Below, piece after piece: positions 32,684 to 38,022 of a stretch of DNA of 38,022 nucleotides. The position numbers and the translations under genes were made by a program. The stretch spans positions 1-38,022 of the forward strand of contig JACXUO010000024.1 of NCBI GenBank assembly GCA_014763885.1. Direction: 5' to 3'. The notes beneath the pieces are model-generated. The model did not search any database and had not been told where the DNA came from. It worked only from the letters and a program-made list of their open reading frames with translations. How positions within the stretch are numbered: position 1 is the stretch's first letter; the number at the start of each line of letters is the position of its first letter. Origin of the DNA: Campylobacterales bacterium (GTDB lineage: Bacteria > Campylobacterota > Campylobacteria > Campylobacterales > Sulfurovaceae).

Positions 32684-32741
32684 ATATCATGGATAGTACT
32701 GATATACAATCTCTTTGGCGCGAACCAAACGTGAAACAGTT

Positions 32742-33197
32742 TTATTCGCTTTTACCGAAAAACTCTGCGGGGAAACTCACAGCCCGGGGGTGGAAAAGCC
32801 TGGCTTCTACTTTCTCCTCTCCCGCAAGCCGCTGCAGCTGGTAAGGAACATAGATATAACGGCTGGGGATCGCTTTGTGCTGCTGTGAACGCTCTTCAAG
32901 GTGTACCCTGATACTGCTCTCTACCCCTTCTTCGGCAAGCTGTTCGGGCATCGAAGCGTTGGTAAGCAGTACAATGATATCTGCTGCTTCTCTCCTCTGT
33001 ACATCAGCCATGATCTCCTCATGCAGTGCAATATAGGAGGCCTGCATATCCTCTATCTCGTTTTCCATTCGCACTATCGTGCCATTCTGGTCAAGGATCA
33101 TCGCAAAGGGCCTGAAGATATGCTCTTCTTCCAAGATCCTTTTGGCTTCATAGATGGACTTTTCCAGCAGCATCATCGCACGTTCATCATCATTCAT
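32742..33197 (-). CDS. Hypothetical protein (151 aa)
   Basis: Not recognised. Soluble and acidic, with no signal or membrane segment. It has a helical N-terminus (MNDDERAMMLLEKSIYEAKRI), a DQNGTIVRMENE turn, a long amphipathic helix (to about 70), a strand-like DIIVLLTNASM, and a C-terminal half with RYIYVPYQLQRL. ATG 33195-33197 has AAGGAG 10 nt upstream and lies 15 nt after the lipoprotein gene, in one run with it. Function unknown. Confidence 0.75.
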   Translation of the reverse strand: MNDDERAMMLLEKSIYEAKRILEEEHIFRPFAMILDQNGTIVRMENEIEDMQASYIALHEEIMADVQRREAADIIVLLTNASMPEQLAEEGVESSIRVHLEERSQQHKAIPSRYIYVPYQLQRLAGEEKVEARLFHPRAVSFPAEFFGKSE

Positions 33198-33212
33198 CTT
33201 CGACGCTCCTTC

Positions 33213-33755
33213 TCATAAAACAGTTTTGCATCTCTCGCTTCTATGCTTCCAGTGATAAGATTTATCCTCACTCACCCTGGAATAATAAACTTCCCCTGAA
33301 TCTCTCCATGCATCGATCAGAATCCCGTTGTTCAGTATACACTTTTCACTGCTACACCCTTTTGCTACAACCACCAGTGCATTGTGCTCACTCCAGTACT
33401 CCCCGATATTGGCACCCACAAGATGAAAATCAAAGTGTTCATACCCCTGGGACTTCAAATGAATATAGAGCGCATCCGAGAAGTGGTAGCAAAGCCCCTT
33501 TTCTCTCACTCCTACATTGACCAGGAAATTATGGAACTGCGGAGGGGAGACCAGTTCAAACCTCTCGGCTAGTTCCTCTACCTTATGATGAATATCCCAT
33601 GCCAGAAAATCAGCCTCCTCTCCGGGAATCTTTGCATCCAGAGCCTTCAGATTATGGCCCAAATGCTTCACATTCGAGGGTGCAGGAGCAGAAGGGGTGG
33701 CACTGCACCCTATAAAAAAAAGGCTTGCAATCAAATAACTAAAGTACCGAAGCAT
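33213..33755 (-). CDS. Lipoprotein with possible Cys-His-Asp catalytic triad
   Basis: 180 residues. The signal peptide ends in the lipobox FFIGC (lipid Cys at 17), then a short Pro/Ala/Ser linker. The mature part has GLCYHFSDAL (Cys89), SEHNALVVV (His124) and ILIDAWRDSG (Asp148). This order and setting resemble transglutaminase-like/papain-fold hydrolases, but I cannot name the family. Extra Cys at 134 and 139 may form a disulfide. It overlaps the rhomboid gene by 17 bp. Likely faces the periplasm. Confidence 0.75.
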   Translation of the reverse strand: MLRYFSYLIASLFFIGCSATPSAPAPSNVKHLGHNLKALDAKIPGEEADFLAWDIHHKVEELAERFELVSPPQFHNFLVNVGVREKGLCYHFSDALYIHLKSQGYEHFDFHLVGANIGEYWSEHNALVVVAKGCSSEKCILNNGILIDAWRDSGEVYYSRVSEDKSYHWKHRSERCKTVL

Positions 33756-34407
33756 CTGTTCCCTGAAGATAAAAAAGTGTACTCAATAAGATAACCGCCA
33801 TAGCAACACTGTAGAAGAGCAGCCACCTGGGGTTGTACGAAAGCATCATTCCGCCGATCACGCCTGCCACAAGGCCACCGATATGGGCACTCATATCGAT
33901 AGAGGGAATGGAGAGGCCAAGCAATACATTCAGCGCGATGATCACACCAAAGTTCTTCATAAAGAGCTTGCTCTGCGCACCGATCCTCTCCCGGTGGACA
34001 AGAAAAAACCCGGCCAAAGCACCGAAAAGTCCAAATATCGCTCCTGATGCGCCGACCCCCACGCTCTGGGGATGCATGGCCAATGACGCGACTGCACCGA
34101 TCAGTCCGGAAAAAAAGTAGATTGCAAGGAATGCCCGTTTTTCAAAATAGATCTCGGTCGGACGCCCGACAATATAGAGTGAGAACATATTCATCAGAAG
34201 GTGCGTCATGCCCCCATGCAGGAACATCGCGCTCAGCAGGCGCCACCACTCATCATAGACAAAGACCAGCGGCCCGTAGAGTGCCCCGAATGCGACAAGC
34301 ACCCGGGTATCTATCTCAGCCAGGTTCGCGCTGAAGAGTGCAGTGGCGATATAGGCAACAATATTGAGAAGTATCAGTGTATTCGTAATTTTAAAAGAGT
34401 GAAACAC
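33739..34407 (-). CDS. Rhomboid-family intramembrane serine protease
   Basis: Six predicted membrane segments across 222 residues. The catalytic Ser is in GVGASGAIFG near residue 119 and the His in SAHIGGLVAG near 175; HGGMTHLLMNMFSLYIVG is the conserved membrane segment 2. All residues needed for activity are seen. The start is GTG (34405-34407) with only a weak Shine-Dalgarno, 9 nt after the upstream gene, so coupling is likely. Substrates are unknown; the overlapping lipoprotein is only a neighbour. Confidence 0.93.
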   Translation of the reverse strand: MFHSFKITNTLILLNIVAYIATALFSANLAEIDTRVLVAFGALYGPLVFVYDEWWRLLSAMFLHGGMTHLLMNMFSLYIVGRPTEIYFEKRAFLAIYFFSGLIGAVASLAMHPQSVGVGASGAIFGLFGALAGFFLVHRERIGAQSKLFMKNFGVIIALNVLLGLSIPSIDMSAHIGGLVAGVIGGMMLSYNPRWLLFYSVAMAVILLSTLFYLQGTDASVL

Positions 34408-34416
34408 TTTTCGTAC

Positions 34417-34797
34417 TTAGATGATCGCCTCGGCAAAGATCACACCGTCGATCAGTGATCTGGCGATCTTTGTCATCTCTTTCTCTTCATGAATAAGTAC
34501 CAGTATACGGGTATCAAAAAGATACTCCTGGGCGATAGGCTGGATCATCATTGCATCATCCTCTTCACAGATGATATAGCTTGCCCCGAGTGCATTGGCA
34601 AAGATCGCTTCTTTGAGTTTATTGACAGGTACTGCATAGGCGATATCGTTTTTCTGGCAGTAGGCTGCAAGCTTATGTGAGTCGGCCAAAGGTTCCAACA
34701 ACACTATAGTATCAGGGACACTCTCTTTGATATCCTCTTCTGAAAAGACTTTGCAGAACTTTGGGCTCTCTATCCATGGATGTCCTATAACTATCAT
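34417..34797 (-). CDS. Hypothetical protein (126 aa)
   Basis: Not recognised. The ATG at 34795-34797 has AGAAGGAGATACGAT upstream, so I reject the longer frame to 34884, whose start lies in the previous gene. Alternating strands and helices: MIVIGHPWIES, DTIVLLEPLADSHKLAAYCQ, IAYAVPVNKLKEAIFANALGASYIIC, TRILVLIHEE. This is a Rossmann-like small alpha/beta pattern. No catalytic motif stands out. Confidence 0.75.
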   Translation of the reverse strand: MIVIGHPWIESPKFCKVFSEEDIKESVPDTIVLLEPLADSHKLAAYCQKNDIAYAVPVNKLKEAIFANALGASYIICEEDDAMMIQPIAQEYLFDTRILVLIHEEKEMTKIARSLIDGVIFAEAII

Positions 34798-34867
34798 ATC
34801 GTATCTCCTTCTTTGATGTGGTCGGCTCTCTCTCCGGCGGACGGAGCCAAAAGCCTTTGCTTGGGCA

Positions 34868-35089
34868 CTATCTTTTCTCTGCACACTCTTGTGAGCAGTA
34901 GTATTTTCCGTTGATAAGGATGCTCTCTTTGAGCGTCACAAAAGTATGACAGGTCTCACACTCGACAAGAGTATCCTCATCAATCTTTTTTTCTTCAGGG
35001 GTTTTGCTCCCGAAAGCAGGCAGTTTACCTCCAAAGAACTTATAGATCAGCAGTGCGACCACTGCAAAAATAATGATTTTTAAGATCAC
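34868..35089 (-). CDS. PP0621-family small membrane protein
   Basis: 73 residues: one N-terminal membrane segment ([18 protein letters not shown]), a Gly/Pro linker, then a zinc-ribbon-like CETCHTF and CSQEC at the C-terminus. It matches the short PP0621-type proteins of proteobacteria, whose role is unknown. The start is GTG (35087-35089), overlapping the rsmG TGA as GTGA. Confidence 0.8.
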   Translation of the reverse strand: MILKIIIFAVVALLIYKFFGGKLPAFGSKTPEEKKIDEDTLVECETCHTFVTLKESILINGKYYCSQECAEKR

Positions 35090-35676
35090 TGATCAGCCTT
35101 GATATACAAATAATTTCTTTGATTTTTCTGTACTATATCATAACTTAACTGATGTTGCACCGCCCCCACCTCATCAAAGACGCGGCTCCCTTTGTAAAAG
35201 AGATAGGAGGTATGGGCATCACTGACATCCTTCGTCAACGCAAGCAGAAACTTCGTATCGGTCACCGCCCGCGAGCTGATCATCTCAAAAGGTTCATGCT
35301 CCATCTCTTCTACCCTTTTGCCCTCTACCTTCACATTATCCAGCCCAAGGTCGATACAGGCATACTTCAGAAAGGAGACTCTTTTCTTGAGCGGTTCTGC
35401 CAACACCACTTCAGTCTGCGGCAGAACGATGCCGAGTATAAGCCCCGGGAATCCCGCTCCGGTCCCTACATCCAGCAGTGTTTTGGGTATTTTGATAAAG
35501 GTGAGAGGATAGAGGGAGTCGATGATGTTCTCATAGATCTTTTCGATCGTCTTTGCACCTGTAAGGTTGTGGATCTGGTTCCACTCATGCAACAGCACAC
35601 TGAACGCTTCCAGTTTTCGGATCGCAGTATCGTCCAGTCCGATCGATTCTTTTTTCAAATACTCTGCCAACTTCAA
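35086..35676 (-). CDS. rsmG: 16S rRNA (guanine527-N7)-methyltransferase
   Basis: Methylates G527 in the 16S rRNA decoding centre using S-adenosylmethionine. [19 protein letters not shown] is the N-terminal signature; the SAM-binding [15 protein letters not shown] lies near residue 67, and MISSRAVTD near 135. 196 residues. The start is TTG (35674-35676) with AGAGGAAAAA upstream. The product overlaps the PP0621-type gene by 4 nt; ribA is 70 nt upstream. Confidence 0.95.
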   Translation of the reverse strand: MKLAEYLKKESIGLDDTAIRKLEAFSVLLHEWNQIHNLTGAKTIEKIYENIIDSLYPLTFIKIPKTLLDVGTGAGFPGLILGIVLPQTEVVLAEPLKKRVSFLKYACIDLGLDNVKVEGKRVEEMEHEPFEMISSRAVTDTKFLLALTKDVSDAHTSYLFYKGSRVFDEVGAVQHQLSYDIVQKNQRNYLYIKADQ

Positions 35677-35746
35677 ACTGCTTTTTCCTCTTTTTTTCTT
35701 TACTTATTCTCTCATCTGATCTCTATTGTCGATTTTGCAGACCAGA

Positions 35747-36316
35747 CTAGAGCAGATGCCCCATCTGCTCTTTTTTCGTCTTGAGATACCCCTCGTTGTG
35801 AGGGTTTGAAGCGATCTGGATCGGGATACGCTCGATGATCTCGATGTTTTTCAAGCTTTCGATCTTCTTTGGATTGTTCGTCAGCAACCTGAGCTTTTTG
35901 ATCCCGAAATGGTTCAGGATGAACTCGACGATATCATAGGTTCGCTCATCCGCCTGAAAACCCAGCTGATGGTTCGCCGCAACGGTATCAAACCCCTGGT
36001 CCTGCAGCGCATAGGCATTGACCTTGTTGAGCAGTCCGATGTTGCGACCTTCCTGGCGGTGATAGATGATCATCCCGCCCTCTTTTGCAATCAGTTTCAT
36101 CGCCGCATGGAGTTGTTCGCCGCAGTCACACTTGAGCGAACCCAGCGCATCACCGGTCAGACACTCCGAGTGTACACGAACGATCGGTGCCTCAGAAAGA
36201 TTATCGGTATAGATCGCCAGGTGTTCTTTCCCCAGATCGTCTTTAAAGGCTTGGATATTGAAAGTACCGTATTTGGTTGGTAAGATGGCCGTTTCTGATT
36301 GTTCTACTGCTTTCAT
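35747..36316 (-). CDS. ribA: GTP cyclohydrolase II
   Basis: Opens GTP to the first riboflavin precursor. Zinc ligands Cys52, Cys63 and Cys65 in ECLTGDALGSLKCDCG match the family. HRQEGRNIGL, NHQLGFQADERTYDI and LLTNNPKKIESL follow. 189 residues. ATG 36314-36316 has no Shine-Dalgarno, and a perfect TATAAT ends 7 nt upstream, so the mRNA may be leaderless. No ribB domain is fused. Confidence 0.96.
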   Translation of the reverse strand: MKAVEQSETAILPTKYGTFNIQAFKDDLGKEHLAIYTDNLSEAPIVRVHSECLTGDALGSLKCDCGEQLHAAMKLIAKEGGMIIYHRQEGRNIGLLNKVNAYALQDQGFDTVAANHQLGFQADERTYDIVEFILNHFGIKKLRLLTNNPKKIESLKNIEIIERIPIQIASNPHNEGYLKTKKEQMGHLL

Positions 36317-36323
36317 GCGGGAG

Positions 36324-36329
36324 ATTATA
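36324..36329 (-). promoter_or_regulatory. -10 box of ribA, probably leaderless
   Basis: Minus strand TATAAT followed by CTCCCGC and the ATG. Transcription would begin within a base or two of the start codon. T-rich heptads lie just upstream. Confidence 0.65.
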
Positions 36330-36336
36330 CTGAAAA

Positions 36337-36364
36337 ATTAGAGATTAGAAATTAGAAATTAGAT
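36337..36364. repeat. Heptanucleotide repeat in the ribA/hemB gap
   Basis: Four units: ATTAGAG, ATTAGAA, ATTAGAA, ATTAGAT. On the ribA strand they form a T-rich 7-nt periodic tract just upstream of the -10 box. Confidence 0.85.
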
Positions 36365-36392
36365 TTTTTGTAGATTTTTATCGGCTTTATAG

Positions 36393-36398
36393 TAGAAT
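36393..36398 (+). promoter_or_regulatory. -10 box of the hemB promoter
   Basis: TAGAAT within TATAGTAGAATATTTG, 38 nt upstream of hemB. One base differs from the fabH and argF block in TATRGTAGAATATT. Confidence 0.6.
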
Positions 36399-36436
36399 AT
36401 TTGTGTTATATATAAATTATAAAAGGCTGTCTTAAT

Positions 36437-37408
36437 ATGTTTGCACGTTTTCGCAGAAAAAGAATCAACCCGGTCCTGAGAGACCTCCTGCAGGAGACAC
36501 ACCTGAGTGTCAATGACTTTATCTATCCCCTTTTCGCAAAAAGCGGTGAAGGGATCAAAGAGGAAGTAGCCTCCATGCCGGGCGTATACCAGATGAGTAT
36601 CGATGAAATCATCAAGGAGTGTGACGCGCTGAAAAAACTCGGGATCTACGCGATCATCCTCTTCGGTATCCCAAAGGTAAAAGACTCGGTGGGAAGCGAT
36701 GCACTCTGCGAACACGGAATCATCGCAGAAACTGTCAGGGCTGTGAAGGCTGCACACCCTGATATGTTTGTGGTCACTGACCTCTGTTTCTGTGAATATA
36801 CCGACCACGGGCACTGTGGGGTACTGGACCCTGTACTTGAAACCGTGGACAACGATATCACGCTCGGGAACCTTGCAAAACAGGCGGTGATCCATGCCAA
36901 AGCGGGTGCGGATATGATCGCTCCGAGCGGCATGATGGACGGGATGATCACTGCGATACGGGAAGGATTGGATGGTGCAGGATTTGAAAACCTTCCGGTG
37001 ATGAGCTACTCAACGAAGTTTGCTTCAGCATACTATGGACCATTTAGAGATGTAGCAGAGAGCAGCCCAAGCTTTGGTGACAGAAGAAGCTACCAGATGA
37101 ACCCTGCCAACCGCAACGAGGCAATCCTCGAGAGTGTAGAGGATGAAAAAGAGGGAGCAGATATCCTGATGGTCAAACCTGCCCTCGCCTATCTTGATAT
37201 AGTCAGAGATATCAAGAACAATACCTCGCTTCCGTTGGCAGTCTACAACGTATCCGGGGAGTACTCCATGCTCAAGATGGCAGCCAAAGCAGGCGTGATA
37301 GACTATGACAAAGTGATGATGGAAACGCTGCTTGGATTCAAACGTGCGGGAGCAGATATCATTATTACCTACCATGCCAAAGAGGCGGCGCTTCTGCTCC
37401 AAAAGTAG
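36437..37408 (+). CDS. hemB: Delta-aminolevulinic acid dehydratase
   Basis: Condenses two 5-aminolevulinate molecules to porphobilinogen for haem. Zinc-site cysteines are in DLCFCEYTDHGHCG (about residues 115-128). The active-site lysines lie in YSTKFASAYYGP (near 194) and LMVKPALAY (near 246). 323 residues. The start ATG at 36437 has AAAAGGCTGTCTTAAT upstream, a weak Shine-Dalgarno. Divergent from ribA. Confidence 0.98.
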   Translation: MFARFRRKRINPVLRDLLQETHLSVNDFIYPLFAKSGEGIKEEVASMPGVYQMSIDEIIKECDALKKLGIYAIILFGIPKVKDSVGSDALCEHGIIAETVRAVKAAHPDMFVVTDLCFCEYTDHGHCGVLDPVLETVDNDITLGNLAKQAVIHAKAGADMIAPSGMMDGMITAIREGLDGAGFENLPVMSYSTKFASAYYGPFRDVAESSPSFGDRRSYQMNPANRNEAILESVEDEKEGADILMVKPALAYLDIVRDIKNNTSLPLAVYNVSGEYSMLKMAAKAGVIDYDKVMMETLLGFKRAGADIIITYHAKEAALLLQK

Positions 37409-37470
37409 CGCTCCCTTTGGGCCATGGGCCCAAATACTACACTCCTCTTCTACTTTCAACCCATTTATGG

Positions 37471-37476
37471 TAGAAT
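37471..37476 (+). promoter_or_regulatory. -10 box of the argF promoter
   Basis: TAGAAT within TATGGTAGAATATTTCC, 46 nt upstream of argF. Confidence 0.6.
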
Positions 37477-37522
37477 ATTTCCTTTTAAAATTTAATGTAC
37501 CTAACTAAGGAAGGGAAGTCCG

Positions 37523-38022
37523 ATGAGACACTTTTTGACACTGGCAGACTTTAGCAAAGAAGAGCTGCTGGAGATGATCGCGCTGGCACAAAAGATCAAA
37601 GCTCAGACCAAGCAGCGCAAGTTTGTACCGTACATGGAACACCAGACACTGGGAATGATCTTTGAGAAGAGCTCGACACGTACCAGGGTAAGTTTTGAGA
37701 CAGGGATCTACCAGCTTGGCGGTATAGGTCTTTTCCTCTCCTCCAACGATATCCAGCTGGGCCGCGGAGAACCGATGAAGGACACGGCACGTGTCATCTC
37801 CCGTATGGTCGATATGGTGATGATACGTACCTTTGAGCACACTAAACTTGAAGAGTTTGCAAAATACTCCAAAGTACCGGTGATCAACGGACTTACAGAT
37901 GACTACCACCCGGTACAGCTCATGACAGACTACCTGACGATGCTTGAGTTTGGCAAAGAGAACCCGGTGGTCGCCTATGTGGGAGACGGCAATAACATGA
38001 CCCACTCCTGGCTGATGCTTGC
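37523..38022 (+). CDS. argF: Ornithine carbamoyltransferase, 5' part
   Basis: Makes citrulline from ornithine and carbamoyl phosphate in arginine synthesis. Only the first 166 codons are in the window. [13 protein letters not shown] binds carbamoyl phosphate, and [11 protein letters not shown] is the second signature. The ATG at 37523 follows GGAAGGGAAGTCCG. The gene runs off the right edge; nothing suggests truncation. Confidence 0.96.
   Translation, partial: MRHFLTLADFSKEELLEMIALAQKIKAQTKQRKFVPYMEHQTLGMIFEKSSTRTRVSFETGIYQLGGIGLFLSSNDIQLGRGEPMKDTARVISRMVDMVMIRTFEHTKLEEFAKYSKVPVINGLTDDYHPVQLMTDYLTMLEFGKENPVVAYVGDGNNMTHSWLML

Noticed and set aside
29655-38022. pyrB and argF as a recent duplication
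   Set aside because: They share only the family carbamoyl-phosphate motifs; lengths and substrate-side residues fit two separate, ancient enzymes.
1-38022. tRNA, rRNA, CRISPR array or insertion sequence
   Set aside because: The gene-free gaps are short and I found no cloverleaf, rRNA-like, regularly spaced repeat or transposase sequence in them. A tRNA scan would settle this.

Overview
The window reads as chromosomal core DNA from a member of the Campylobacterota (Epsilonproteobacteria). Gene order and protein style are closest to sulfur-oxidising, deep-vent-type lineages such as Sulfurovum; this is inference from gene content, not a database match. Supporting signs are the runs leuS-lptE-folC-mfd, fdx-ndk-DUF177-rpmF-plsX-fabH and rplY-pth-lptG-lysA-pheA-hisC, which I recall as conserved in Campylobacter-type genomes. 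Other signs are a cysteine-free L32, an Alvin-type 2[4Fe-4S] ferredoxin, and promoters recognisable mainly by a -10 box with little -35. I see no rRNA, tRNA, CRISPR array, prophage or intact insertion sequence.

Layout. 1-7399 (minus): leuS, an LptE-like lipoprotein, folC and mfd. 7599-9497 (plus): dnaX, convergent with the next block. 9499-13435 (minus): ndk, DUF177, rpmF, plsX, fabH and ymdB, a ribosome and fatty-acid/phospholipid block. 13590-20889 (minus): ferredoxin, metK, dxs, a 69-residue unknown, hisC, pheA and lysA. 20989-23266 (minus): an LptF/LptG-type permease, pth and rplY. 23394-28798 (minus): clpS, clpA, aat, tal and pilT, in which clpS-clpA-aat is a complete N-degron module. 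28952-31713 (plus): bioD, pyrB and pabB. 31958-36316 (minus): ribA, rsmG, a PP0621-type membrane protein, an unknown, a rhomboid protease, a lipoprotein with a possible Cys-His-Asp triad, another unknown, and the 3' remnant of a repeat-domain surface protein. 36437 to the right edge (plus): hemB and the 5' part of argF.

The most interesting signal is inside dnaX. An A10 run is followed directly by a perfect 9-bp inverted repeat, and both alternative frames stop within 16 nt. This is the arrangement expected of programmed slippage making a shorter (gamma-like) DnaX product. Other signals not explained by genes are degenerate heptanucleotide repeats at five places (after the leuS and pyrB stops, inside the lptE signal region, and in the ribA/hemB promoter gap), several palindromic intergenic elements, an 81-bp duplication that appears to have rewritten the PilT C-terminus, a probable leaderless ribA, and two small families of near-identical promoters.

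All functions are assigned by reading motifs and protein style by eye. No alignment, folding or database search was run.
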